Source: Agapetus fuscipes (taxonomy: Eukaryota > Arthropoda > Insecta > Trichoptera > Glossosomatidae). Taken from it: a stretch of 64,000 nucleotides of DNA. Positions 29,986-40,846 of this stretch are shown here, in pieces. Below the pieces are notes generated by a model. That model ran no database searches, was not told the DNA's origin, and saw nothing but the letters and a program-made list of their open reading frames with translations. Positions within the stretch are counted from its first letter, which is position 1. Each line of letters begins with the position of its first letter. Location: NCBI GenBank assembly GCA_951799405.1, contig OX637344.1, positions 6,820,001 to 6,884,000 of the forward strand, written 5' to 3'. Both the position numbers and the translations under genes were made by a program.

Positions 29986-30469
29986 GAACAGGACCGCGGG
30001 CTGGAGTGGGAATTTATTGTTCTGCATATTTCTGTAAATAAGTAGACCAAGGAGTAATAACAAAAATATGCAAATGAAGAATTAATAAAGGCGGTAGGTC
30101 GATACACATTTGAGGTGATTAAAACTAACAGTGTAATAGAAATAATGTAAAATTGGTAATGGTTGTATATTTATCTGACAATGGACTCCATACATCACAG
30201 CTGGACTTGTAGGGAAAAGGCAAACAAAAATGTTGTAAGTGGTTGCTTTGGACTGTAGTCTTATACAAGTGTGACATTTTCCCACCGAAAAAAAAATTCA
30301 AATTTGTTCGGAGCTTATTTAAAAATACGCCTTTTATCAAAACGGTGACATAAAAACAATCATGATGTTTCCTTTAGTGAGAGCTGTTATTTAAATGAAT
30401 AACACCTCAAGAGCATGCTTGTTTGTCACTTGTCAGCGGAAAATTTGCTAGCAAGACCTAGTAGTAATA
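29986..30469. other. Intergenic with repeat J
   Basis: 30120-30300 resembles 745-960 and 57030-57200: GACAATGGACTCCATAC, GGGAAAAGGCAAACAAAAATG, GTAAGTGG. No gene. Confidence 0.45.
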
Positions 30470-30545
30470 GTGATGTTTTTGTGCCCCGTAGTGAATCCAA
30501 CGCACGACCTTCTGATGAGTTCGTATTATTAATCACAAGACTAAG
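30470..30545 (-). repeat. tRNA-like SINE head
   Basis: On the minus strand: CTTAGTCTTGTGATTAATAATACG then AAGGTCGTGCGTTGGATTCAC, an A/B-box arrangement like the head at 40757. No body or tail is attached, and box A is poor, so not a tRNA gene. Confidence 0.5.
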
Positions 30546-30839
30546 CGACCAGTAAATTTGATAATGTTTTTGATGGGGAATTAATGGTTGATTTACATTT
30601 CAAATATTTCTTTATATTTCCTGGATGAAAATAATTTATTTTAATTTGTACAATTGTGTTTTTGTATGTGCATATTTCCATGTAGAAACGAGTTTCTTGT
30701 TTGCTTATGCAACTATTCCCAACAGCATATATGCCGCGCCATAAAATGCATACAAATCCCATGTCTCACTAAATAAGCGGCTAGACTGGACCGGGAGAAT
30801 AAAACAATTCGATCAAATTCAGCCGTAAGGCTTTCTCAA

Positions 30840-31145
30840 AAATGCAAAGTAACTAAAACGCTCAATAGAGGTTCTTTTCAAGTTACCATACATATTTTTC
30901 ATTATTGTCATGGTAGAGTTCAAACGTTAAGTTATATACTCTGCTATTATATATACTAGCAGCTAGACTATAGGTACTTCAGCTATAAAACTACGTTTAA
31001 ACTCAATAAGAGCGTTTGACCAAAAATGTGTTGAAACTAAAACTCTCACTATACCTACGCGCTGTTTCAGTGTCCATACATTTATTTGATTTTCGACAAT
31101 GTTGAATTCAAATATCACGTTTTATATTCCAGACTGTAGGCACCT
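30840..31145. repeat. Two adjacent MITE-P copies
   Basis: About 30840-30950 (ACTAAAACGCTCAATAGAGG, CATGGTAGAGTTCAAACG) and 30977-31137 (GCTATAAAACTACGTTTAAAC, ACTAAAACTCTCACTA, CACGTTTTATATTCC). Confidence 0.6.
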
Positions 31146-31164
31146 TAAGCTTTTAGTTTTATTT

Positions 31165-31170
<6 letters not shown>

Positions 31171-31227
<57 letters not shown>
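31171..31227. repeat. Poly-A homopolymer, 57 bases
   Basis: Uninterrupted A run next to the 3' end of a minus-oriented SINE-E. Such a length is prone to assembly or sequencing error, so the exact number is unreliable. Confidence 0.9.
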
Positions 31228-31229
<2 letters not shown>

Positions 31230-31379
31230 GATTTGTGAAGAGGAATGCAATTCACCAACCTATTCTGCCTGGCCAGAAACAGGTATTAATATCATAATTT
31301 AATAATTCATTCTTGTTAATTATTAATGAATTATTAAATAATAATTACCCAATAACATCTTAGTTGTTGTGTAATCAAG

Positions 31380-31414
<35 letters not shown>

Positions 31415-31727
31415 CGGCCTAAGCCTTTTACAAAAAAGTACAATGTTAAGTGAGTTTATACAAAACTGCGAAAAAATAAAATAAAACAATAAAATACAAG
31501 AAAAAAAATATATGAAAAACAATAAAATACAAAAAAAATATATATATATGAAACATTGCAGTAATGTTATGTGTACATTTAAATAAATTATCCTTATATA
31601 TATATATCTGTTGAACCAGGGTCAAAGTTAAAGTCAAGTGACCCAAGCGGGGATCGAACCAACGTTGTTCCATTCGAAACACGCTAGAAAGATCAGCCCT
31701 CTTGGCCCCCGCGGCTATAACCCCGAC
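31228..31727 (-). repeat. SINE-E copy with an internal insertion
   Basis: Minus orientation: tail TTTGTGAAGAGGAATGCAATTC at the left, tRNA-like head at the right (reverse of box B: GGGGATCGAACCAACG; reverse of box A: CTTGGCCCCCGCGGC). The sister copy at 61855-62125 is uninterrupted, which exposes an insertion at 31361-31605 flanked by ATCT. Confidence 0.8.
31361..31605 (+). mobile_element. Short retro-insertion in SINE-E
   Basis: 245 bp, flanked by ATCT at 31357-31360 and 31606-31609. It contains a TTTA microsatellite (31381-31413), then CGGCCTAAGCCTTTTAC, and ends AAATAAATTATCCTTATATATA, closely like the end of the L2-like LINE (AAATAAATTATCCAATTATATA). No coding capacity. Class not identified. 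Confidence 0.6.
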
Positions 31728-31739
31728 TAATGTTTAACT

Positions 31740-31845
31740 AATGTAAGGAAACTTAAACGTTCACTCGAGGCACTATTTTAGTTTTCATACATTTTTGGTA
31801 AATTCAACTGTTGACTTTAAAAGTTTCATACTTGGGATAGATACA
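31740..31845. repeat. MITE-P copy
   Basis: AACGTTCACTCGAGGCAC, TTTAGTTTTCATACATTTTTG and TTTCATACTTGGGA. Confidence 0.55.
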
Positions 31846-32194
31846 AGACTCGGGAGGGCTGTCGGGTTTTGCAATTAGGTTTTATACTATGCGCAGCATG
31901 TGTACGCGCGGACCTACAGGTATCAGCTGTGCATTATCGTGTCCACTCCTCGGAACGAATTTATGGTCGGCGGGGAGCTTTCATATACAGGCTGAAGTAC
32001 AGGCAATTAGGCGAATCCCGCTTTGTTATTAATTTGTTTGAAAATCAACGTTTTCGGACAGCGCCATTAATCTCTCGTGAAAAAGTTATTCACGTTAGAG
32101 GAATGGATGGAAATTGATTGATAATTTGCACGCAGAGTGAGTTTAAATTGAGCCATTTTTATGATTAAAAAAACATACGGTTTTATTTCCACAA
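31846..32194. other. Intergenic, no gene seen
   Basis: A plus-strand frame at 31869-32117 (82 codons, starting inside old LINE-D-like CGCAGCATGTGTACGCGCG) is somewhat GC-richer, but I see no domain. Confidence 0.35.
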
Positions 32195-32415
32195 ATTGAG
32201 GCTGACCACCCATACTGTAAAAAATGGTTCACTTTATTAATGTCATCCTTGTTGCTGGAAAGGTCGACAAGATTTGCAGTGCTTATGTTTATTTGAGATT
32301 TGGGTTTATAATATTGTAGGTCCACGAAGTTATACGTGTCTGCTTATGGGAATGCATTAAAAAAAATCTTAAATGTAATTTATCTTTGCAACTTATATCA
32401 TAAATGATTATAATC
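32195..32415 (+). repeat. LINE-D 3'-end copy
   Basis: GAGGCTGACCACCCATACTG to TATCTTTGCAACTTATATCA; diverged in the CACCC/CAGGGAA block. Confidence 0.8.
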
Positions 32416-32641
32416 TAAAATAAAACTTACTTTGTTTTAACTCACATGTTTTTTATTTGTTTATAATACACCAACAGTTTCAGGAGAAGAAGTTCTTCCC
32501 ATTTTCATGTGTATATAGAAACTAGCTTTATTTTAATTTATTAAAATGAACTTTCACAAGGTTACTGCTGAAAATCTAGATAAGATTATAGTCTCTCTGT
32601 TGTACTAAACGAAATATGAATGTTGTGCTCAATGTTGGAAG
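32416..32641. other. Intergenic, no gene seen
   Basis: AT-rich, nothing recognised. Confidence 0.4.
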
Positions 32642-32645
32642 GGAT

Positions 32646-32809
32646 CTATAATCTATAATCTATAATCTAAGTTGCAAGGATATATTCATTTAAAGCTCTC
32701 AGATGTATGCCCACAAACCAACAAGTGTAGTTCGCGCTTACAAATGCTGAATGTGTACTTACAAATAAAATCCAAACCTCAAATGAACATAAGCCCCACA
32801 ACTTTTGCC
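32646..32809 (-). repeat. LINE-D 3'-end copy, 5'-truncated, with duplication
   Basis: Flanked by GGAT at 32642-32645 and 32810-32813. The tail (CTATAATCTATAATCTATAA) is at the left and the truncated 5' side (ACAACTTTTGCC) at the right. Identical by eye over its length to the copies at 34830-34996 and 55556-55720. Confidence 0.88.
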
Positions 32810-32813
32810 GGAT

Positions 32814-33680
32814 GCTCAGCAAAATTGTTTATTTACATTTTAAGAAATATCTCTATGTTGCTTAACGCACAGGACTTTCATGAAATAGCTTGTATCTGGT
32901 TGTGGAGTCACTTTAAATTCTATTCGCCTCACTCCTCACTTTGTAGTCTTCTATAAAGTATCTAGGGGCGCGCTGTGCCTGCTGGTTATATGGCCTCGGA
33001 TGCGTGAACTACAATCCTGATTGTTAACATATTTCACTCAGCATCTTCGCCTGTAATTGAAAGCAGTCTGCGAGATCAGAATGTATGTATGTACGAGTAT
33101 TCCATGCCCCAAGTAAACATCCCTTTTAAATTCAACAATATCGTCTACCAAATAATGTATGGAATCTGGAACAGCGTCTCTACTGAGTGTTTAATTTTCT
33201 ATACATTTCTTGGAGTATTGTGAGACCAGCATGCAGATGTGTTTGTATTTTATTCCTGACTTATTGCGAATGTTCGCTGGTATTTATGGGATAGAAGCTT
33301 TAAATGCAAAATCAAAGTTTGCTAGAACTACCAATGTAGAAACTAGACCTCTCACAGTTTGTTCTGCTTTTTATATTTTTATTTTCAATTCAGAATCATG
33401 CAGGTAAGTACTTGTTCTTTATTTATTGAATCTGTTGTAAAATGCCGTCATTGTCTTTCTTATATCCCGAGTAAACTCTATTTTTCAGAACAGTTACATA
33501 CATCCACATCACTCTGCCTATCGTAGACATCGGTAAACGTCCAGAAGGTCCAATCTTTCCTTCCATCCTGAGCCATTCTTAGTCTACTCTTGGACGTAGG
33601 CCTCCTCCAATCCTCTCCATTTCTGTCTATTAGCTACTGTGTTCAGCCAGAGCTCCTGGAGCTTCAGAAAGCTCCCATCA
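32814..33680. other. Intergenic, with MITE-P
   Basis: 33105-33225 is a decayed MITE-P (CCCCAAGTAAACATCCC, TTTCTTGGAGTATTG). 33560-33680 (TACTCTTGGACGTAGGCCTCC) looks like an antisense LINE scrap. No gene. The frames at 32672-32956 and 33210-33407 are repeat translations or unremarkable. Confidence 0.45.
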
Positions 33681-33958
33681 GGATGATTTATTTTTTGAGC
33701 GTTGTTTTTGTGTGAAACACACCTCAAGAGTCCTCTTCTAGCTTTGTTGTCGCTATAGAAAACGCCAATTAAGATTCAGTTGCTGTAAGGATAGACGAAC
33801 CGCTGGTGACCGGTCTTTAGTCACTTGAATTTCAAACCTAGCGAAAAAAAATGTATAAAAAATAAGTAATACATTGTTTACTCCACCGGGCTTAAATAAA
33901 TCCCACTGCTTCCTGATTATGATTTCGTAGCATGAACCACTAGACTATGGACCTATCA
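33681..33958 (-). repeat. SINE-A copy, tail type 1
   Basis: Left: GATTTATTTTTTGAGCG and ACACACCTCAAGAGTCCTC (reverse of the type 1 tail). Middle: AGTTGCTGTAAGGATAG and CTGGTGACCGGTC. Right: CCACTAGACTATGGACC (reverse of box A). Confidence 0.75.
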
Positions 33959-34374
33959 TAATTTAAAGGAAAATTATCAACTAAAAACGAAACACCAAAA
34001 CGAACTCCAAGCCTCGAATACAAGGTGCTCTAACGAAAGCAAAAGTTTAAGGTACTGATTCAATCTTTGTCTGGATGGAAAAAAATTAAATAACGCAAAA
34101 CAAGAGCTCAACAAAGCTACACATATAGTGTCACTTCTTTCCGCGATGTTCCCAAAGGAGGATCGTGAAAGTCGTTGAAAACTAAATCTGTTAATTTATG
34201 TAGGTCTCAACAATACATTTAACTCCATAAGTATTGCACATTTTTTTCTGTTTTATTTTTGCTAAGGGCCATCAGAATAGCATATCTCAGTTGTACAATA
34301 ATTGCACAGGGTTGCATAAATCGCAAAGTAGAACAAGTGGAATGTAAATAAATATACTATTACTTTTTTCTTCA
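33959..34374. other. Intergenic with SINE-B scrap
   Basis: 34110-34170 is a SINE-B 3' piece (minus): AAGCTACACATATAGTGTCAC. Nothing else recognised. Confidence 0.45.
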
Positions 34375-35000
34375 CTCACTATAAGATGGTTCGGGCATTT
34401 GGAGAGAATGAGTGATGAAAGATTGACGAAGAAAGTATATGTTGCTAGAATAGATGGATGTCGTGGTAGAGGAAGACCGAGAAAAGTATGGAAGGATCAA
34501 ATCTCTGAAATAGCGAATGAATGAGATATCCAGAGTCATAATAAAAGGAGGACTTGTATGAAAAAGGTTATGACTCTGGATGAAATGAAAGAAGTATGCA
34601 AGGACAGGAAGAAGTGGCGGCTAATCTGCAATGTTGATTTCTAATGTTGGTGTATTCATTTGCTACATTTTTTGCATAGGAAATTTTTGACTTTTTTTTG
34701 TATAGATTTCTTTGTAAGGTTTTGTTCTTTTTTATATTTAAATGTAATTTATTATTCATATTCCTTGACTTATAGGTTGGTATGAGGCTGACCACCCATA
34801 CTGTAAAAAATGGTTCACTTTGCCAATGTCACCCCTGTTTCAGGGAAGGTCGGCAAAAGTTGTGGGGCTTATGTTCATTTGAGGTTTGGATTTTATTTGT
34901 AAGTACACATTCAGCATTTGTAAGCGCGAACTACACTTGTTGGTTTGTGGGCATACATCTGAGAGCTTTAAATGAATATATCCTTGCAACTTAGATTATA
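34375..35000 (+). pseudogene. LINE-D: C-terminal coding end plus complete 3' end
   Basis: 34375-34645 translates with one frame change as a LINE C terminus: RWFGHLERMSDERLTKKVYV, then CRGRGRPRKVWKDQ, a stop, and TLDEMKEVCKDRKKWRLIC. A T-rich untranslated stretch follows, and the abundant 3' end starts at TTGACTTATAGGTTGG (34765) and finishes in GCAACTTAGATTATAGATTA (about 34996). The 3' end is identical by eye to 55556-55810. This is the reference copy for the family. The upstream reverse transcriptase is missing. Confidence 0.8.
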
Positions 35001-35009
35001 GATTATATT

Positions 35010-35165
35010 ATTATAGACTATAAAAGTTTACGTGTGAACTCAACCATGCCGTTAAACCACAAATGTATCTTAACTGAAACGTGCACCAGAGACCCTGATT
35101 TAGTTTTCGTACATTTTTTCGTAGACTTCATGTGTGAGTTATCGTTAAGTTGTAACTTGCATGTC
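35010..35165. repeat. MITE-P copy
   Basis: CTATAAAAGTTTACGTGTG, AACTCAACCATGCCG and the inverted block ATGTGTGAGTTATCG. Confidence 0.6.
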
Positions 35166-35569
35166 AGTTGGTATGTGGTACAATAATTATGTGTTATTTA
35201 CAAGAAAATGTTCATCTGAGAAAGACGAGTGAATACTTAATACATTTTTTCTTGCATTGCATTGAAAACAATTATCTAAAGAAAATTGTGCGCAGGTTTG
35301 CTTGTATGTGGATTGCAAATCCTTGAATAGCTGTATAAAATGTTGAAAGAAAATGACTCTGTAGAATATAGATTGAATAAGATGACAATTAATATAGAAT
35401 AATTTTTGATTTATTATTGTATTCAATGAATTTGTGACGTCAAATGAAAAATAATTGTATACGTATTTTTCACGTAAAATATTTAAAAATATATAAGAGT
35501 ATCTACTAATTATGAATATAATAATATGTTACAACAATTATATAAACAATAGGAATTCATACTTATGTA
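35166..35569. other. Intergenic, no gene seen
   Basis: AT-rich, nothing recognised. Confidence 0.4.
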
Positions 35570-35748
35570 TATCCACAAGCAGACAAGAGTAAGTTTGCTC
35601 TTACACATACTGCATGTGTATTCACAAAATAAAAACTCAAATCACAAATAAACATACACCCTGCCGTCTTTCTAAGATAAAGCGGTGACATTAAACCAAA
35701 TTTTCGCGTATGAGTGGCCAACCTCATTCAAAACTGTTAGTCAAGGAA
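35570..35748 (-). repeat. LINE-D 3'-end copy
   Basis: ACACATACTGCATGTGTATTC, AATAAACATACACCCTGCC and GAGTGGCCAACCTCATTC in minus order. Confidence 0.7.
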
Positions 35749-36924
35749 GTCAATATTAATTATTTTCAAAAACCCGGTGTAGGCTTTGGCTTTCCAATGT
35801 TTAAATGTTCAAAGCCTTTCTCCTTCATATCGCTCGACTATCTGCCACCATTCCATGGAGCTTTTTAATAAATATTAATAATTGTTATCTATAAATTTCA
35901 TCTCATGATTTCTTAATTTACTAAAATCTAAACCATCTCACGTTAAAGATGTTCTTTGAATTCTTTAAATGGCGTAGAAATACAAGCAATAAAATTGATA
36001 AAAATCTGATTTAATATGAGGGTAAAATATATTTTTATTGGCTAAGGTATGAAAGCTGCCAATTTTATAATGAAACGCTTCGTGACTGGCCATAAGCACA
36101 ATTTAGTCTTATCTAAAGCCATATTCGGACGAAAATAGTACTCATGTTGGAGTGGCAAGGTGTAAATTTTGCCCCTCAGGGGGTATATAAATACAAAAAA
36201 CCAACAAATGGAGAAACTGCAACGTATTCTCCAATGCGAGATATGAAATACATAGATCTAGTGCCTATAGTATTTTCTCTCTCAAACAAAAGCCAACCTT
36301 CAGTAGGTGGCTTTCAATGTTGGACGACTTTCCCGTACCAAAGAAGCGAAAATCACAGGACCGCACTCACCTCAAATTGTGCCGCTGGTCCAAGATGATG
36401 CTCGTTTTCTCAGGATCCTGTGGTGCTGAGCTCTGTTCACAAACTGCCACACTTGCAAGTTATATGTAAAACAATCACATTCACTCACAGATTTTTACGG
36501 TTAAATTTCAAATCGGTCGAGAGACATATAAAAACGTGTCTACTTGCGAACACGACGGAAATGGAAGTCATCAATCCATTGCTAATCTCACGTTGCTCAG
36601 ATGTCAAAAAAGTTGATACCGACATCTTGCGATTTTTATCCGCACTTTTTTCAGTTTGTACAGACCAACATGAAAATTCGCTTCTTAGACTAATTAATTA
36701 AAAATAAAACAGATGACGCTCAATTGTGCGTCACCACATGTTTTTTAGGAAAGTAGTAAGTGGTAATTTGTGTAAACTCTAAAGTGCTCATTCAGGCATT
36801 AGATCACAACAGACGAAGGGGTTTGGTAAATGGTAAGTTGGCTATTGAATGTTAAAAACTCTAATTTTGTGCACGTCGACTTTTTTAAGCTGCGCTGAAA
36901 TTTAACTTTTGTGTAAAACAAATC
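35749..36924. other. Intergenic, no gene called
   Basis: Two ATG frames of 84 and 93 codons (36144-36398 and 36420-36701, plus strand) are adjacent and a little GC-richer than the flanks, but neither shows a recognisable domain, and codon-level evidence is lacking. Candidate exons at best. Confidence 0.3.
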
Positions 36925-36934
36925 GGAGCTGGAG

Positions 36935-37055
36935 CTTCCGGACGTTTCGCTTATATCTTTGATGATCTTCTTCAGCGTGTTTTTTAATTGTTATTTCAGT
37001 TGTAGGATCAACATCATGCTGAAGAAGCCCATGCCAGGTGTGGCAGAAACATACA
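36935..37055. repeat. Inverted pair of hammerhead-like motifs
   Basis: Minus strand from 36982 to 36937: CTGAAGA ... GCGAAACGTCCGG. Plus strand from 37019: CTGAAGAAGCC ... GGCAGAAACATAC. Each has a CTGANGA box, a potential stem and GAAA, and the two face away from each other, as at 53385-53825. Confidence 0.4.
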
Positions 37056-37439
37056 CATTCGACCCACCCGGCATTTCGAAACTTTTAAACTTGTAAATTT
37101 TTACATTGACCAATAATATCAATACGATTTCATAGATTTGTCATTTTTGAAATTGAGAGCTTTTCTACGCCCTTACTCTTCTGACGATTTTCATTTCTCT
37201 TTTGGTCCTTTGCGGCCCACAACATGGTAAAAAAAGATCACGCAATATCATATAAGTTTGACATGACTGTTGTAATTAATATTCAAGAATGTTCAGCCAA
37301 CTTTTTGCAATAAACCATAACAGTGAGCTGGGTCATACGACGTGGTCATTAATAAGAAGAAAAGTAAAAGTTAAGCGGACTCATAGAAGTACATACATAC
37401 ATACTACAATCTATAATATAAGCTACATATATTTATTGA
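37056..37439. other. Intergenic, no gene seen
   Basis: Nothing recognised. Confidence 0.4.
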
Positions 37440-37520
37440 AACTTAATTTAATAGTTATAATTAATGCATGCCCACAGGAAGACACAAACAAGTTCGCGCC
37501 TACACCTGCTGCATGCCCAG
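37440..37520 (-). repeat. LINE-D 3'-end fragment
   Basis: TTAATGCATGCCCACAGG, AAGTTCGCGCCTACACCTGC. Confidence 0.55.
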
Positions 37521-37784
37521 AAATGAAAATGTCTGACAGAGATTAGAGAATCGTGTGGATTGCATTACAAATATTTCTCCATTGCACAAAACTTTTATGA
37601 ATATTTTGAACCTTCTCAATAACCTTTTTCTCTTTTTTTCAGTTTAACTGCTATTAAATTTAGTGTGTTTTTTTTAAATTAACCATTTATTTACAAAAAG
37701 AAAATTATTTCATCCTTGAGGAAGAAGGAGAGGTCAAAAATAGAGCAATTCAAGAAATCGTGGAATATTTTTTTTGTTATTGAC
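37521..37784. other. Intergenic, no gene seen
   Basis: 37700-37784 may be the T-rich LINE-D stretch upstream of the next copy (GAGGAAGAAGGAGAGGTC). Confidence 0.35.
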
Positions 37785-37960
37785 TAATAGGTTGGTATAA
37801 AACTGACCCCCATGCCATAAAAACTTGGTTCACTTTTGGCAATGCCCCCTCAGTTTCAGGGAAGGACGACAGGAGTTGCAAGGTTTAAATGTACGTTGAT
37901 TACATAGGAGCCTTAATTGTTAATATATCTTTGCAACTTCAATTATAGATTACAGATGAC
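37785..37960 (+). repeat. LINE-D 3'-end copy
   Basis: TAATAGGTTGGTATAAAACTG to ATATCTTTGCAACTTCAATT; the middle third is deleted. Confidence 0.75.
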
Positions 37961-38384
37961 TACACAATTAAATTAAATGAATTCATTGTTGAGAAAGGAA
38001 AGGATGTCCAAAAATATTTCATAATTATGATATAATTTTTATGATGTTGAAACTTTTGAAAGTAAGATTTTCAGTCTGGATTTCATAACCTCGTTCTCTG
38101 CAATAAGAACATGAATTTATCACTCCATTTAAGTATGACCTCAGCAGACCTGGCCGTCTGCTGAGGACAAGACATTTGCTTCTTCAGTTTTTATTGCACT
38201 TTCCATCGCTCCAAGCCGCTTAAGATTCCCAACCCATCACCCTTCATGCAGCCCACAGACGATTACCAAACATTCAACATTTATGCGTGATGCTTAAACA
38301 CATTTCTGTAATCTATAATATTATATATGATCTGCATAAAAAATATCACTCGGTTGATCTTTGTCTATCTATAACATAAGTTGC
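37961..38384. other. Intergenic, no gene seen
   Basis: Nothing recognised. Confidence 0.4.
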
Positions 38385-38605
38385 AAGATGCTTTGATATT
38401 TAAGGCTCATATTTAATGCAGACACCCGTAAATTCGCGCTTACACTTGCTGCATGTGTACATACAAAATAAACCAAACCTCTCATGAACATAAACTTTGC
38501 AACTTCCGTGGACTTTCCTTGAAGCTTTGGTGACATTAGCAAAAGTGAACCAAGTTTTTACAACATAGAGAGCAGCCTCTTACCAACCTATTAGTGAAGA
38601 AAATT
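38385..38605 (-). repeat. LINE-D 3'-end copy
   Basis: AAGTTGCAAGATGC at the left, TTGCTGCATGTGTACATAC and TGACATTAGCAAAAGTGAACC inside, AGCAGCCTCTTACC at the right. Closest to the copy at 1-165. Confidence 0.75.
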
Positions 38606-38754
38606 TATTTTTTAATTCCAGCTCTTGAGCTTCCATACATCGTAGCATATTACTAAAGATAGGTAAGTTGAGTTTTTGTCTTATAAACTAGTGTAATAAA
38701 ACCCTCAAAATAACCCAATTTGCTTTTTTAATTCAAAGTTTATAGGTACGTGTA

Positions 38755-39030
38755 CCGGTCGATGGCTTAGATGGTAGAAAGCTTGCATTCCATGCTGAGA
38801 GCTAGGGTGCGATTCCCACCAAGTATGTCTAAGGTGTCTATTTCAAACCGGTGACTTAGCCGTCATCAGCCGTCCTAGAAGCCTCCAGCCTCACGCCAAT
38901 CGCTTGAAGTGGGAGTTTTCCACTTGGCGTAGGTAAGGCCGGCCCCCTTATATGTGAAAATAAAAAAGGTCACCATATCACATTCAAGCAACCTCTTCGG
39001 AAACAATACGATATGAAGTCGCGCTATATA
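38755..39030 (+). repeat. SINE-B copy
   Basis: Head CGGTCGATGGCTTAGATGG (box A) and GGGTGCGATTCCC (box B-like), then CACGCCAATCGCTTGAAGTG and GGTAAGGCCGGCCCCC. Confidence 0.7.
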
Positions 39031-39112
39031 TGAGTACTTTTTAAAGGTGCATGCATGTTGATTGTTGCGTTAACGTCTATAAGAGGTTTTCTACGCACGT
39101 GCATTCACAAAA

Positions 39113-39485
39113 TGCTTCCAGTACCTTGAGTATACATTTACATAACTCCTCTCGATCACGTTAATCGAAAATGTATCACAAATACGACAGCGCTCCTGGT
39201 GAGCCATTTAGTTTTCATACTTTTTTTCGATTTACGCGATCGAGATATTGTTGTATACCCACTCGGGGTACAGAGCGAAGAAAGTAAATTTATTTATTTC
39301 GATCTCAATTATTATTCTCAGCGCATTATGTGTGTGCGTGCAGTACCCCTAGTATACAACATTGCGTACACTCACCTCGATTGCGTAAATCGAAAAATTG
39401 TATGAAAACTAAAACCCTCTCTAGGAGTGCTGTCGTTTATTCCGTACGTTATTTTCTTTCAGCAATCGAGGTGAGATTTATGCAA
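39113..39485. repeat. Two MITE-P variant copies
   Basis: 39113-39275 (CTTGAGTATACATTTAC ... GTTGTATACCCACTCGGGG) and 39343-39485 (CCCTAGTATACAACATTGCG ... GCAATCGAGGTGAG). Both carry the inverted pair GATTGCGTAAATCG / CGATTTACGCGATCG. Confidence 0.7.
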
Positions 39486-40756
39486 TCACTAACATATGAA
39501 GATACCTATATAATATGAAGTTCACGATCCGTCCTGTTTTTAACTATGCAATAGATACCGATAATTAAAAAAAAAATATAACCAAAGGATACAGTTTTGT
39601 TATATTAAATGAACAAATTACAATTAAGTTTAAGAAATAATTAAACTTTCTGGGTGTAAGAGAAACCGTTGCTGGAAAACTTGCATTATTCTCGATGTTT
39701 TGTTGACGTCGTAGCCAAAGTCAGGAGGCCAGTTTCGTTCTGGATCCGGTCGCGAAATGTATGAGATCGATGGACAAACCATGTGAAAGCTAACATATCG
39801 CACGTTTAATAATAAAGAGCAATAACTCAAAAAACATGAATGTTGGGGAATCACGTTTGAAGTTCAGACAACCAGTACAACTTGTATGGGATGAAAAAGG
39901 CGGCCGATGTTTTATCTCGGTCAGATTCGTCCAAATTGAACGGCTGTCGCATTCTACCTATTCTTCTCACATTGTTCTTGCGTTTAATTACAAAATCTCG
40001 ATTTTCCCAATTTTCGAGTTATTCCTCTTTATTATTAAACGTGCGAATATCCCCATACACTTTTAGACTTCCGATCCGGCACCGGGCCAGATCGTGTGAA
40101 AAGCGACTAAATTTAAAGAGGTGATGAGTAAAGAATAACGGATATGAGATTTTTTTTACGGTAAAGGATATGAAATTATTGTGTTGCGTAAAAGTGTAAC
40201 ACAAATACAAATATACTAGATAGATAAATATGCAACCTTCACCTAATTAAAAACGCACATTCGTCCCACAATGACGTACTTGTTATGACTAAACAATATA
40301 AATAATAAACAAGGCTTGATCAGGCGAAAACAAGTTTTATCATAAAATGTGTCCCTATCCACAACTTTTACATCAGTTATAGATACAGATATTATTATTA
40401 TGGATATCCGATAGTTTCGTTTACGGTTACTGGTATCCATAGCATCCCTGGTAACGAGTAAAAAGTGAATGTATCTGATATATTTGATGGATCACTTGCA
40501 AGTAAACTTGTTTTTCGCCTTGCTACACTTTGCGAGGTGAAAGGATGAACAAAACAATTTGCAATACTCGCCAGTGTGACCCCACAAGGTGAGTGGGAGG
40601 ACTGGTTACTAGCATTGTGTGAACGGGCCACATCACACAGATTGGCCAACTTTCCTTTCTCCTAACAGAACAGGCAGAGTGGTCAACCGAACTTATTAGA
40701 AACGGGAAGGTCAAATTCGAAAAGGATAAACGATCATAGATGGGATATTGGACAGG
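39486..40756. other. Intergenic, no gene seen
   Basis: 39795-39830 and 40018-40050 share an inverted 'TATTAATAAAGAG' / 'CTCTTTATTATTAAACGTGCG' pair (arms about 35 bases), suggesting another decayed palindromic element spanning about 39790-40060. No gene. Confidence 0.4.
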
Positions 40757-40830
40757 TCCATAGTCTAGTGGTTAGCGCTTTGGACTTGTAAATACAAGGT
40801 CGTGCGTTCAAATCCCGTATACAAAAAAAA
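40757..40830 (+). repeat. tRNA-like SINE-A head
   Basis: TCCATAGTCTAGTGGTTAGC (box A) and CGTGCGTTCAAATCCCG (box B) spaced as in a tRNA, with an anticodon-loop-like CTTGTAA. No CCA-proximal acceptor pairing is convincing, and the same sequence recurs reversed in SINEs at 33681-33958, so I call it a SINE head rather than a tRNA gene. A MITE-M follows directly. Confidence 0.6.
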
Positions 40831-40846
40831 TCATTTCGATACGTTA

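Noticed and set aside
31171..31227. Functional significance of the 57-base A run
   Set aside because: Homopolymer next to a SINE tail; length is probably affected by slippage or assembly.
34782..34994. Conserved 70-codon frame identical to one at 55581-55793
   Set aside because: Identity reflects two recent copies of the non-coding LINE-D 3' end, not protein conservation.
36144..36701. Two adjacent ATG frames as a small gene
   Set aside because: No domain, no splice context, lengths within chance for this composition; left as candidate exons only.
40757..40830. Possible tRNA gene
   Set aside because: Boxes A and B are good, but the same sequence forms the head of SINE-A copies and no acceptor stem is convincing.
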